Below, in pieces: positions 33,928 to 42,746 of a stretch of 64,000 nt of DNA. This DNA is from CAYUPI01 sp964446585 (GTDB lineage: Bacteria > Verrucomicrobiota > Verrucomicrobiia > Limisphaerales > UBA8199). Position numbers and translations under genes: made by a program. The notes under the pieces were generated by a model. The model was not told where the DNA came from. It saw only the letters and a list, made by a program, of their open reading frames with translations, and did not search any database. The stretch spans positions 124,001 to 188,000 of the forward strand of contig CAYUPI010000003.1 of assembly GCA_964446585.1 (NCBI GenBank), in the 5' to 3' direction. Numbering within the stretch: position 1 is the first letter of the stretch; every line of letters starts with the position of its first letter.

Positions 33928-34185
33928 ATGAAACTCATCAAACAAATCAGTGCAATTGTGTGTGCGGTGGCCGTGCTGGCCAGTCCGGCAATGGCAGGGG
34001 AAAAGACATGCTGCGAAAAGGCCGCGGCGGACGGCAAGGAATGCACGCACAAATGCTGCGTGGCCGCCCATAAGGAAAGCAAATCCTGCGAAAAATGCAA
34101 TCCGCATAAGGAAGACCTGAAGCTGAAGAAGAAGGACAAGAAAACGAACAAAAGCTCAGAGAAATCCAGCGAAAAGGCCTCTTAA
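33928..34185 (+). CDS. small exported Cys-rich protein, possible metal binder
   Basis: 85 residues from ATG 33928. Signal peptide 1-23 ('KLIKQISAIVCAVAVLASPA' then MA before GEK). The mature part has seven Cys (C28, C29, C39, C43, C44, C54, C57) plus His 41, 48 and 60 in 'TCCEKAAADGKECTHKCC' and 'SCEKCNPHKED', followed by a Lys/Ser tail. The CC...C...CC...CxxC pattern suggests metal or disulfide clusters in the periplasm. It matches no named family I know. A GC-rich hairpin follows at 34217-34246. Confidence 0.7.
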   Translation: MKLIKQISAIVCAVAVLASPAMAGEKTCCEKAAADGKECTHKCCVAAHKESKSCEKCNPHKEDLKLKKKDKKTNKSSEKSSEKAS

Positions 34186-34216
34186 AAAAAGCTTCAAGAA
34201 TGGACTTGCATCCGGC

Positions 34217-34246
34217 CCGGGCGGGCCTATGTTTTGGCCCGCCTGG
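34217..34246 (+). terminator. GC-rich hairpin after the Cys-rich gene
   Basis: CCGGGCGGGCC pairs with GGCCCGCCTGG around an 8-base loop, giving 11 base pairs including one G-U. There is no T-tract, so it is at best a Rho-assisted or processing end. Confidence 0.4.
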
Positions 34247-34312
34247 ACGCCGTGTGTGCGGCTGTTCATTGAGGCTGAGAAATACGAAGTTAACAAAACA
34301 ACCTAACCCTCA

Positions 34313-34332
34313 ACCCCGAACGGTTTCGGGGT
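34313..34332 (+). promoter_or_regulatory. hairpin in the rpsA leader
   Basis: ACCCCGAACGGTTTCGGGGT forms an 8-bp stem closed by a CGGT loop, about 110 bases before the rpsA start. Leader structures are common in S1 genes for autoregulation; here the function is only a guess. Confidence 0.3.
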
Positions 34333-34439
34333 CAACCTCCGTTGCCGGCGCAACGCTTGGTCCGTTAGGCAATGGAGCACGGTAAGCCCCTCGCTGACCA
34401 AAGCTCCCCGCAGTTGATTCGAAGGAAGTTAGTTTATCT

Positions 34440-36116
34440 ATGCTGACAATGGAAGAGGCCATGAGGCAAACGGGCGCGCTGCCCTTTGCCGCAGGCAATA
34501 TCGTCAAAGGCACAATTATCGAGGTCCGGCCCAAGGAAATCCTGGTGGACATCGGCTACAAAAGCGAAGGAGTCATTTCCGCGGCCGAGTTCGAAGACTT
34601 CAAAGAAGTCAAAGTGGGCGACGAGATTGATGTGCTGATCGAGAAGCTCGAGGACAAGGAGGGAATGGTCATTCTCTCGAAGGAAAAGGCGGAGTTTAAG
34701 AAGAATTGGGAACGCATCCTGACGATCTGCAATGAGGGAGGCACAATTACCGGCAAGGTCAAAGGCGTCGTCAAGGGCGGTTTGCTCGTCAATATCGGTG
34801 TCGAGGCGTTTCTTCCCGCTTCGCAAATCGATGTGATCACGCCGAAGAACCTGGCGCAGTACGTCGGCAACGCTTACGACTTCAAAGTTGTCAAAATCAA
34901 CCAGGAGCGGCAAAACATCGTTCTTTCGCGCCGCGAACTCATCGAGCAGGAACGCGTCGAGCGCCGCCAGAAACTCCTCTCCGAGATGACCCCCGGTGAT
35001 ATCCGGAAGGGCACCGTCAAAAATATCACTGATTTCGGCGCGTTCATCGATTTGAACGGTATCGATGGCCTGCTGCACATCACTGACATGAGCTGGGGCC
35101 GCATCGGGCACCCGTCGGAATTGCTAAAGGTCGGGCAGGACGTTGACGTCGTCGTGTTGGACATTAACCGAGAAAAGGAGCGCGTCAGCCTGGGCTTGAA
35201 GCAGAAGCTGGCCAATCCGTGGGATACGATCGACCAGAAATATCCCGTGGGCGCGAAGGTCAAGGGCCGGGTGGTCAATCTCGTCCCCTACGGAGCGTTC
35301 GTCGAACTCGAGCGCGGTGTCGAGGGGCTGGTTCACATCACCGAAATGTCCTGGACCAAACGCATCGCCAAGCCTGCCGACCTGCTCAAACAGGACCAGG
35401 AAATCGAAGCCGTCGTGCTGGGCATCAACCGCGAAGAACAGAAAATTTCACTGGGCCTGCGCCAGCTCGAGGCCAATCCGTGGGATAAAGCCCAGGAAAA
35501 ATACCTGCCCGGCACGCGCGTCAAAGGCCGGATTCGAAATCTTACCAGCTACGGCGCCTTCATCGAGCTGGAAGAAGGTCTGGACGGAATGATCCACGTT
35601 TCCGACATCTCGTGGACGCGCAAAATCAATCATCCTTCAGAGGTCTTGAAGAAAGGGGATGAGTTGGAAGCCGTGGTGCTCGAAGTGGACAAAGCCAACC
35701 AACGAATCGCGGTCGGCATCAAGCAAATGGCGCAGGACCCGTGGGAGAACATCGACAAGCTCTACAAAGTGGGCGATCTCGTCACTGGCAATGTAACCAA
35801 ACTGGCCAGCTTCGGCGCGTTCATCGGCTTGCAGCATGAGATTGACGGCCTGGTGCACATCTCTCAAATCAGCGAAGAGCGTGTGGACAAAATCAAGAAC
35901 GTTCTCAAGGTCGGCCAGGAAGTCACGGCGCGGGTCATTAAGATTGACAAAGGCGACCGGCGCATCGGCCTCTCCATCAAAGCCGCTAACTACTCCAGCG
36001 AGCAACTCAAGGTCGAGCAGGCGGCGTTGGATGCCCTGAAGCCGGGTGAAGACCTGGTAGCTCTTCAGCACGCCTTCGACGCCGCCGACGAAGCCAGGCA
36101 GGACGAAGCGAAGTAA
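34440..36116 (+). CDS. rpsA: 30S ribosomal protein S1
   Basis: 558 residues, normal length. Six S1/OB-fold RNA-binding domains of about 70-80 residues are visible: 'GNIVKGTIIEVRPKEILVDI', 'GTITGKVKGVVKGGLLVNIG', 'IRKGTVKNITDFGAFIDLNG', 'VKGRVVNLVPYGAFVELERG', 'VKGRIRNLTSYGAFIELEEG' and 'VTGNVTKLASFGAFIGLQHE', each followed by a VHI-type block such as 'LVHITEMSW'. AAGGAAG about 12 bases upstream fits the ATG. S1 helps recruit mRNA to the ribosome. The end is close to the convergent MFS gene (24 bases). Confidence 0.97.
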   Translation: MLTMEEAMRQTGALPFAAGNIVKGTIIEVRPKEILVDIGYKSEGVISAAEFEDFKEVKVGDEIDVLIEKLEDKEGMVILSKEKAEFKKNWERILTICNEGGTITGKVKGVVKGGLLVNIGVEAFLPASQIDVITPKNLAQYVGNAYDFKVVKINQERQNIVLSRRELIEQERVERRQKLLSEMTPGDIRKGTVKNITDFGAFIDLNGIDGLLHITDMSWGRIGHPSELLKVGQDVDVVVLDINREKERVSLGLKQKLANPWDTIDQKYPVGAKVKGRVVNLVPYGAFVELERGVEGLVHITEMSWTKRIAKPADLLKQDQEIEAVVLGINREEQKISLGLRQLEANPWDKAQEKYLPGTRVKGRIRNLTSYGAFIELEEGLDGMIHVSDISWTRKINHPSEVLKKGDELEAVVLEVDKANQRIAVGIKQMAQDPWENIDKLYKVGDLVTGNVTKLASFGAFIGLQHEIDGLVHISQISEERVDKIKNVLKVGQEVTARVIKIDKGDRRIGLSIKAANYSSEQLKVEQAALDALKPGEDLVALQHAFDAADEARQDEAK

Positions 36117-36139
36117 GGCTGCGGTTAACCCACGGTTGC

Positions 36140-37612
36140 TCAGCCCGCATCGGTCTTTGATTTGTCATCGTCGGAGTTGATCTTGTCTCGAGCGCCTCGA
36201 GTCAGCCAGCGCCTTAACATCAAGGCGATGAGACATCCCAAAAGGGCATACAACCCCAACACCAGCCACATCGCCGCCGGCGTTCTCCAGTAAGGAAGCT
36301 GGTTCTGCACCATCGCTTGTTGCAGCGGAACCTCTACTCCCTTGATAACGACTTTTTCCGGCGACCAATACTCGAGGAAGTGCCCGGAGAATGCGCTTAC
36401 CAGCGTCTTGGCGACAAACCAAGGGATCAGCGAAAGGCCTAGATAGATGCCTTCCTGGCCTTTGGGCGCGATCGCCGCCGTGTACTCATAGAGTTTCGGC
36501 GACCAGCTCACCTCGCCGATCGTCACGATCACCATGCAGATCAGCGCCATGATGTAGTGCGCCTGTGCGATGTCGTGGCTGAAAATATTCCACGGCAGCG
36601 CCAGCGGAAACAGAGAAAAGGCCGAGATCATGGCGCCATAGATGAGCATCTTGAAAACATTGAACTTGTTGGTAATCGGGATGAACAATATCAGACCAAT
36701 AACGATCCCTATCGGGTTGATGGCGTTGAGCGTCCCGATGGCGGCGTCCGGGCCGATCGTGCGCAACCAGTACTTCGGCATGAGCAGATATAGATAAGCA
36801 TAAACGGCGCGCACGCCCAGGATCAGGGCTATCAAGACGAGCAAGCGCCAAAGCGTCGGTTCCCGGACTACCTCGCGGGCCGCTTGCCAGGGCGACTTGC
36901 TCTGCACTTTGACTTCCTCCTTTTTCGCCTCCGGATCCGCGTCCACGCTGACGAGTTGTTCCTCGCGTTTGACCATCCGCGCGCCCACGACCAGGCACAA
37001 AACCGCGGTGATGACGCCCATGGTGAACACATGGACATTCGGCAAGTGCAGCAACTTGCGGATGATGTCGATGCTGAATCCGGCTGCGGCGGCGCCGACA
37101 TTCATAAACAGGTACCACAAGTTGAAGCCGGCGCTGCGCGAACGCGGCGTCGTAAAGCGCTGGCAGGAGGACTGGAAGACGGTCTGGATCGCGGCCATGA
37201 ACGGCGCCATGAGAAACAGCACCACGCTCGCCAGCAGTCCGCGGTGTGGCAGGCTCGGCACCAGCCCGATCACAACAATAGCCAGCCTCAGCAACAGCAT
37301 TGCCCCCATCGACAGATGAAGCGATCTCTTGATCCCGAGCCAATCCGTGTAGCTGCCTGAAATGAAAAGCATCAACGATGTGGCAGAGGTGAACAACGCG
37401 GTAGAGTAACCGGCCTGCTTGTCATCCAGGCCGAGATCGTGCGACAGGAAAACAGTCGCGATGGTCAGCATTGCAAAGTAAAAGCTGCAGTCCAGAAAGT
37501 TAATGATTTGGATGCCCCAGTATTCCTTTCGCGTTTCTTTCAGGACCCCAAAATCGCGGAAATAATCAGCGACCATCTGGGACATGGACTTTGTGGCGGC
37601 GGCCTGGTTCAT
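36140..37612 (-). CDS. MFS transporter, POT/PTR-like
   Basis: 490 residues from the ATG giving 'MNQAAATKSMSQMVADYFRD'; the frame extends 19 residues further. Twelve or more hydrophobic segments, with 'QIINFLDCSFYFAMLTIATV' as helix 1, 'AGYSTALFTSATSLMLFISG', 'SYTDWLGIKRSLHLSMGAML' (the MFS motif A region D-x-x-G-x-K/R), and 'VNAINPIGIVIGLILFIPIT'-like segment (as LNAINPIGIVIGLILFIPIT) in the second half. This resembles proton-dependent oligopeptide transporters; the E-x-x-E-R motif of helix 1 is not present, so peptide transport is not assured. Inner membrane. Confidence 0.75.
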   Translation of the reverse strand: MNQAAATKSMSQMVADYFRDFGVLKETRKEYWGIQIINFLDCSFYFAMLTIATVFLSHDLGLDDKQAGYSTALFTSATSLMLFISGSYTDWLGIKRSLHLSMGAMLLLRLAIVVIGLVPSLPHRGLLASVVLFLMAPFMAAIQTVFQSSCQRFTTPRSRSAGFNLWYLFMNVGAAAAGFSIDIIRKLLHLPNVHVFTMGVITAVLCLVVGARMVKREEQLVSVDADPEAKKEEVKVQSKSPWQAAREVVREPTLWRLLVLIALILGVRAVYAYLYLLMPKYWLRTIGPDAAIGTLNAINPIGIVIGLILFIPITNKFNVFKMLIYGAMISAFSLFPLALPWNIFSHDIAQAHYIMALICMVIVTIGEVSWSPKLYEYTAAIAPKGQEGIYLGLSLIPWFVAKTLVSAFSGHFLEYWSPEKVVIKGVEVPLQQAMVQNQLPYWRTPAAMWLVLGLYALLGCLIALMLRRWLTRGARDKINSDDDKSKTDAG

Positions 37613-37786
37613 AGGATCAAGGTTGGTTCGGGTTATTGCTGGAGGCGCGGCGCGGCGCTCGCATGTCACTCAGGTTGGCCGAGGGGTTCGCGGGAGTCAA
37701 CGACAAGCGTCAAGGTGAAATTCGAGCCTTACTTCGCTTGTGCGGGCGGCGCGCTTTCTCAATAATATCGCATCCAACCAAAGCGC

Positions 37787-38587
37787 ATGGACAGTGGTTT
37801 TGCCGAATATTTGGGCACAGAACAGGGCCCTCGCTCAATGCAGCGTTTCCTTCAGCCGTTGCTCGCAAGGGCTGGCGTGCAAGCGGATTTCCTCGGCTCG
37901 TTCGAGGTCGGCGGGAAGCAGTATTCAGTGCCACGGTTCAGTTTCCTGGGTCCCAACAGCAGCGACCCGATTCGCATCGGCCTTTTTGCCGCCATCCATG
38001 GTGATGAGCCCGCCGGCGCGCTCGCAGCCGTGCGTTTTCTTCTCGATGTGGCCGCCGAGCCCGCACTGGCGGAGAACTTTCATCTCCAGATCTATCCAAT
38101 TTGCAATCCCTCAGGCTTCGAAGACAACACGCGCCACTCGCGGCGCGGACGGGATCTGAACCGCGAATTCTGGCACGCTTCCTCCGAGGCGGAGGTCCAA
38201 ATCCTCGAGCAGGAGTTGCGTACCTGCCAGTTCAGCGGGATCATTCAGCTTCATGCGGACGATACCAGCGAAGGGATTTACGGCTTTGTGCGTGGCCACA
38301 CCCTGACCGAGAATCTGCTGCGCCCGGCCTTGCGCGCGGCCGGAAATATTCTGCCACGAAATGTCAATGCAACTATTGATGGATTCGCCGCGCGCGACGG
38401 GATTATTTACGACCATTACGACGGCGTGCTGGCGGCGCCCGCGCACATGGACCCGCTGCCTTTTGAGATCATCCTCGAGACCCCCCATCGAGCCCCGATG
38501 AATTTGCAGGTCGAGGCGTTGGTCACGGCGCTGCGAACGATCCTCACCGAATACCGCCAATTGATCTCCTTCGCGGCCAATATCTGA
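37787..38587 (+). CDS. succinylglutamate desuccinylase/aspartoacylase-like zinc carboxypeptidase (M14)
   Basis: 266 residues. 'IGLFAAIHGDEPAGALAAVR' carries the zinc ligands H71 and E74; 'YPICNPSGFEDNTRHSRRGR' and 'DLNREFW' supply substrate-binding Arg/Asn; 'IIQLHADDTSEG' has the third zinc His; 'FEIILETPHRAP' contains the general-base Glu. The order matches the AstE/AspA family, which deacylates N-acyl amino acids or trims murein peptides. No signal peptide, so cytoplasmic. Substrate unknown. Confidence 0.8.
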   Translation: MDSGFAEYLGTEQGPRSMQRFLQPLLARAGVQADFLGSFEVGGKQYSVPRFSFLGPNSSDPIRIGLFAAIHGDEPAGALAAVRFLLDVAAEPALAENFHLQIYPICNPSGFEDNTRHSRRGRDLNREFWHASSEAEVQILEQELRTCQFSGIIQLHADDTSEGIYGFVRGHTLTENLLRPALRAAGNILPRNVNATIDGFAARDGIIYDHYDGVLAAPAHMDPLPFEIILETPHRAPMNLQVEALVTALRTILTEYRQLISFAANI

Positions 38588-38675
38588 GCGCGCGCCCTTG
38601 TAACCTGTGGACGCCCGCTTTCGTCTGCCAGGATGAAGTTCAAGCGAACTACCGAGACAAAAACTACATGACACC

Positions 38676-38930
38676 ATGAAGAAACTGTTAATTGGAACCG
38701 CCGTGCTCATCTGTGCGTTTTGCGTGACCGCCAGCGCCGGGCAGGGCAAACACAAGCTCACTGCGGAACAAAAGGCCCTCAAGAAGGAAATGCTTGAGAA
38801 GTACGACACGAACAAAGATGGCAAGCTCGACAAAAAAGAGCGTGCCAGGATCAGCAAAGAAGATCAGGAACGATTGGATAAGGCCGGCCTCGGGCCAAGG
38901 AAACGGCATGCCGCAAAAGCAGCCAACTGA
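38676..38930 (+). CDS. small exported EF-hand protein
   Basis: 84 residues. Signal peptide 1-21 ('KKLLIGTAVLICAFCVTASA' before GQGK). One canonical EF-hand loop: 'DTNKDGKLDKKE' at 44-55 with D44, N46, D48, K50, D52 and E55 in the calcium positions. The rest is Lys-rich and helical. Such single-EF-hand peptides are common in Verrucomicrobiota and Planctomycetes; role unknown. Confidence 0.75.
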   Translation: MKKLLIGTAVLICAFCVTASAGQGKHKLTAEQKALKKEMLEKYDTNKDGKLDKKERARISKEDQERLDKAGLGPRKRHAAKAAN

Positions 38931-38936
38931 GACTTC

Positions 38937-40190
38937 CTAAAGCCTTAGAAAGATCTTTCGCTGATAGAGAAACCGCGTAAAAGCGAGTACTAACGCCACC
39001 ACCACCAGCGAAACGGCCAGGTGGCTCCATGCCCCGAGCGCCTGTGCCACAGGACCTCCCGCGATACGCTTCGCCCATTCGTCAAAGGGCGCCAGGTTGA
39101 AAGCCATGTAGATTGTAATCGGGTTCATGCCGATCCACATGAACGGCTCGCACCACCGGCGCCACTGCCAAATTTCGATTATCTGGTAAAATACCGCCAG
39201 GAAAGCGCACGCATAACCGCCCACCACTAGGACATACGAGCAGGTCCAGATTTTCTTAATGACGGGAAATTGCAGGCCCCAGAGAAATCCCAGAATGATT
39301 CCGGCGAGGCCGGCGCCGAGCAGCAGGAGCACCTTCTTTTGGTCAGGCACGCTGCCGTTCTTGAGAAGCAAACCGGCAAACACCCCTAGCAGGCACGTGG
39401 CGATCGCCGGCAAAGTGCTCAGGAGGCCTTCGGGATCATACGCGCCGTCCCACTTGAACCCGCGCAGATGCTGAAAGTCCAGATGCTGCGGCAGATTTAG
39501 CCCGTCGTCGAATCGGCCACGGACCCAATTGGTGGTGGCCAGGAACCGGGCCATCGTCTCCGGGCTCTCGGGCTTCAAATTCAGACTCTGCAGATGTCGA
39601 GTCTCGAGATTGAAATCGCGGACCGGCACGAAAGTGCACAACGCCCAATAGCCGACGAGCAGCGACGCGCATATGACAAGCATGCCACGGAGCCGGAAGG
39701 TAGCGAAAATCAAGCTGGCGAAAAAATACGACAGCGCGATTCGCTGAAGCACGCCCATCCAGCGAATATGGTCCACGCCTTTGCTAAGGCCTCCATAAAC
39801 CAGAAGCCCGAACAAATAAAGAAGCAGGCTGCGCACGAAAATCCGCCTAAAGGCCGCTCCTTTGCCCGACCGCTCAATCATTCGGCTCACTGAGAACACG
39901 AGAGACGCCCCGACGATGAACACAAACAGCGGGAAGATCATGTCGTAAAATCCCACGCCTTGCCATGGTTTGTGGTCCATCTGCTGTTCAAGCAAGTGGA
40001 CGGGTCCGGCCGGCCACGCCTTGTACAGCCCATGGACAAGCTCCTCACCGCCCACGATCCAGAACATGTCGAAGCCGCGCAACGCGTCGAGCGACATCAA
40101 CCGACGCGCCGCCGGCGGCGCGCCGGCGGGCGCCGCGGTTGAAACTCCTGGCGTGTCGCTCATAAGGATTGGCTCAAGTGCGGTCGGCAT
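38937..40190 (-). CDS. NagX/heparan-alpha-glucosaminide acetyltransferase-like membrane protein
   Basis: 417 residues from the ATG at 40190, which has AGGCGG just upstream; an ATG 27 bases later is possible. About ten transmembrane segments. 'RRLMSLDALRGFDMFWIVGG' is the R-x-x-S-L-D-x-x-R-G-F signature of the YeiB/NagX-type acyltransferase superfamily; 'YDMIFPLFVFIVGASLVFSV' follows. 'RWMGVLQRIALSYFFASLIF' and 'PFMWIGMNPITIYMAF' are also typical. It likely transfers acetyl groups across the inner membrane to amino sugars or glycans. Next to it, across a perfect palindromic repeat, is a prolyl oligopeptidase gene on the same strand. Confidence 0.82.
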   Translation of the reverse strand: MPTALEPILMSDTPGVSTAAPAGAPPAARRLMSLDALRGFDMFWIVGGEELVHGLYKAWPAGPVHLLEQQMDHKPWQGVGFYDMIFPLFVFIVGASLVFSVSRMIERSGKGAAFRRIFVRSLLLYLFGLLVYGGLSKGVDHIRWMGVLQRIALSYFFASLIFATFRLRGMLVICASLLVGYWALCTFVPVRDFNLETRHLQSLNLKPESPETMARFLATTNWVRGRFDDGLNLPQHLDFQHLRGFKWDGAYDPEGLLSTLPAIATCLLGVFAGLLLKNGSVPDQKKVLLLLGAGLAGIILGFLWGLQFPVIKKIWTCSYVLVVGGYACAFLAVFYQIIEIWQWRRWCEPFMWIGMNPITIYMAFNLAPFDEWAKRIAGGPVAQALGAWSHLAVSLVVVALVLAFTRFLYQRKIFLRL

Positions 40191-40352
40191 TCAACCGCCT
40201 TCCCCGTCCGTCGTCCATTCCGTTTTCCTTGAAGGCAACGAGACGGGAGCAACTCATTCGGTCATGCAGGAAACCCCCGGCTCAGCCGCGGAAACTTCGA
40301 GAGTTTGAAGGTTCCTGGAGTTGTCCGGCGCGGGGTTCAGCTGCGTCCTGTG

Positions 40353-40407
40353 CCCCCTCACCCCTGCCCTCTCCCTGAGGGAGAGGGAGAGGGCAGGGGT
40401 GAGGGGG
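40353..40407. repeat. CCCCCTCACCCCTGCCCTCTCCCT perfect inverted repeat
   Basis: A 24-bp arm (40353-40376) and its exact reverse complement (40384-40407) enclose GAGGGAG. It lies between the end of the prolyl oligopeptidase gene and the start of the NagX-like gene, both on the minus strand, and would form a strong hairpin in either transcript. Similar sequences occur at 29.3, 43.7 and 62.6 kb. Confidence 0.88.
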
Positions 40408-40415
40408 AAGAGCAC

Positions 40416-42614
40416 TCAAAACGTCCACCTCGATCCATCAATCCCCAACTGATCGAACAGGAATGCCAGCACATCGCTTTGCTCGGCAATCCGTTCCTTC
40501 AACGAAGTGCCGATGCCGTGCCCCGCGCTGGCCGTGCTCCGGAACAGAATCGGCGCTTCCGATGCATTCGCCGCCTGCAGCCGCGCCGCCATTTTGCGGG
40601 ATTGGGCGGGGTTCACGCGTCCGTCGTTTTCGCCCGTCGTGAGCAGCACAGCCGGGTATTTCGTCCCTTCTCGCACGCGATGGTACGGAGAGTAACCGTA
40701 AAGCGCCTTAAACTGGTCGGGTTCCTTGACGGTGCCGAATTCCGTGATGTTGAACTGGCCGTTGGGATCGAGCTCGACCCTGAGCATATCATAAATGCCG
40801 ACGTGCGACACCACGGCCTTGGCTAGGTCAGGTCGCTGAGTCAGAAAAGCACCCATGAGCAAACCGCCGTTGCTGCCGCCTTCCACAGCCAGTTTGGCGG
40901 GACTGGTGTAGCCGCGCTTGACCAAATGCTCCGCCGCGCCGATGAAATCATCGAAGACATGCTGTTTGAGCGTGAGGTTCCCCGCCTTGTGCCACGCTTC
41001 GCCGTACTCGCCGCCGCCGCGCAAATTCGCGACCACCCCCACGCCCCCCGCATCGAACCAAATCCGGCGCGTCGAATCAAAGCCCGGGGTCAGGTTGATG
41101 CCATAACCGCCGTAAGCATACAACAACGTCGGATTTTTTCCGTCCAGCTTCAGGCCTTTCTTGCGCAGTATGTTGAGCGGAACCTTGGTGCCGTCTTTGG
41201 ACGTAGCGAACTCACGAACGACCTCGATATCATCGAAATTCACCGGTGCCGTTAGGTAAAGCGCCGTTCGCCGCGGCTCTTTCTCCGACGGGCTGGTCGT
41301 GAACCAGGCGAAGGGCTTCAGATAGCTGGCGTTGCCGAAGAGCAGGTCGTCTCCATGCCAGGATTGCAGGCCGCCGACGCTCGAAACCGGCAGGATCGGG
41401 ATATCCCGTGCGTGCGTGCTGCCCCGGGGATAAAAGACCAATTCCGACGGACCTCCTTCGAGGCTCGAGACGTACAGTCCGTCGTCACTGGACACAAATT
41501 CCTGAATGACTCCCTTTCCTTCGGGGACGACCACCGTCGCGCTGGTGAGAGGCGGGACGGCCTCGGTGCCGGCCGGCTGCTCGACTACTCCGCCCAAAGG
41601 CAGCCGCAACACTTTGCCGCGCGGCGCATCTTTGAGCGAAACCATATAGAGCGCATGGTCCCGGCCGAATCGGGCGTGTTTCACGCCATCTTCGAACCGC
41701 GTCAATTGATGCCACTTATCGTTCGCGTCCCGCAAATAGTGCGCAAAGTCGCCGCCGTCTCCGTTGGCCACGGTTGCCAGCACCCAGTGGCCGTCATCGC
41801 TGGTTTCGAGCACCGTTTCGCCGATGCGCGGGAATTCCTTGCCGATTTCGTACTTGTCCTCGTTGACCGGCCGGCCGACCCGGTGAAACCAAACCTCCTG
41901 ATAAAAGTTAAGGTCCGCCTCTGGTCGTTCACCGGCGTGGGGGTAGCGCGTGTAGAAAATGCCGGAACCATCGGCCGTCCAGGCGGCGCTGCCCCCGCCG
42001 GTCGGGTACTGCACGCGGGGAATTTCGTCGGGCAGTTTCTTGCCGGTCTCGACCTCGAAGAAGTGCAGCGTGCCTTGCTCGCTTCCGCCTTCCGACAGCG
42101 AAACCGCCACCAGCTTTCCGTCCGGTGACGGCACCCACCAGTCAATGGCGGTCGTGCCATTCGTGTTGTAAGCGTTCGGATCGAACACGGGTTTCCACAG
42201 CGCCGGCGGATAGAGTGACGAAAGCCGGATCAAGACAGGCTGCTGCGCCGGCGGCTTGAACCGCATCGCGAACAAGCGCCCCTGCTTTTCCGACATGCCA
42301 AAGAAGCGGGCGGACTCCTCGCTCCGGATCTGTGTGAGCTGCTGCGCCAGGCCCTCGCGGTATTTCAGGCGCGAAAAATAGGCGCGCGTCCGCTCATTTT
42401 CCAGCCGCGTCCACTCCCGGACCTGCGGCGCCGGGGCGTCTTCCAGCCATTGATAATCGTCCACGACCACCACGCCGTGATACGTGTTGGTCACTGGCTG
42501 GCGTGCCGCCGGGACCAAGGGCAGTGGATCGCCTCGCACCACCTGCACAGAAGAGACAAGCAATAAGCAGGCTTGGCACACCAAGCCCGCGCTTCGTCTA
42601 AATCTTGAATTCAT
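40416..42614 (-). CDS. exported prolyl oligopeptidase (S9A)
   Basis: 732 residues, the family length. Signal peptide 1-27 ('LVCQACLLLVSSVQVVRG' before DPLPL). The N-terminal half is the seven-blade propeller. The C-terminal alpha/beta hydrolase domain has 'GYGINLTPGFDSTRRIWFDA', 'GGVGVVANLRGGGEYGEAWH', the catalytic Ser in 'LAVEGGSNGGLLMGAFLTQ', the Asp in 'LLTTGENDGRVNPAQSRKM' and the His in 'STASAGHGIGTSLKERIAEQ'. It cleaves peptides after proline in the periplasm or outside. Normal length and an intact triad suggest an active enzyme. Confidence 0.93.
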   Translation of the reverse strand: MNSRFRRSAGLVCQACLLLVSSVQVVRGDPLPLVPAARQPVTNTYHGVVVVDDYQWLEDAPAPQVREWTRLENERTRAYFSRLKYREGLAQQLTQIRSEESARFFGMSEKQGRLFAMRFKPPAQQPVLIRLSSLYPPALWKPVFDPNAYNTNGTTAIDWWVPSPDGKLVAVSLSEGGSEQGTLHFFEVETGKKLPDEIPRVQYPTGGGSAAWTADGSGIFYTRYPHAGERPEADLNFYQEVWFHRVGRPVNEDKYEIGKEFPRIGETVLETSDDGHWVLATVANGDGGDFAHYLRDANDKWHQLTRFEDGVKHARFGRDHALYMVSLKDAPRGKVLRLPLGGVVEQPAGTEAVPPLTSATVVVPEGKGVIQEFVSSDDGLYVSSLEGGPSELVFYPRGSTHARDIPILPVSSVGGLQSWHGDDLLFGNASYLKPFAWFTTSPSEKEPRRTALYLTAPVNFDDIEVVREFATSKDGTKVPLNILRKKGLKLDGKNPTLLYAYGGYGINLTPGFDSTRRIWFDAGGVGVVANLRGGGEYGEAWHKAGNLTLKQHVFDDFIGAAEHLVKRGYTSPAKLAVEGGSNGGLLMGAFLTQRPDLAKAVVSHVGIYDMLRVELDPNGQFNITEFGTVKEPDQFKALYGYSPYHRVREGTKYPAVLLTTGENDGRVNPAQSRKMAARLQAANASEAPILFRSTASAGHGIGTSLKERIAEQSDVLAFLFDQLGIDGSRWTF

Positions 42615-42746
42615 GCTCCAAAACTACTTTTCCTTACTGCAGGCGGCAACACTTTCCGAGTCGTGTCAGCAGGTCATCATGAAAATCTCAAGAAGACAAT
42701 GGTTGGACTTGCTCTGACCCCGGCAGCATCGCCAGGATGAACAATC

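Noticed and set aside
33893..33931. A 12-codon leader frame ending in ATGA at the start of the Cys-rich gene
   Set aside because: GGAGG lies only one base before its ATG, too close to serve as a ribosome-binding site. The overlap with the next start looks accidental.
34186..34439. A riboswitch or T-box in front of rpsA
   Set aside because: Only simple hairpins are visible; no conserved riboswitch core or specifier pattern could be identified by eye.
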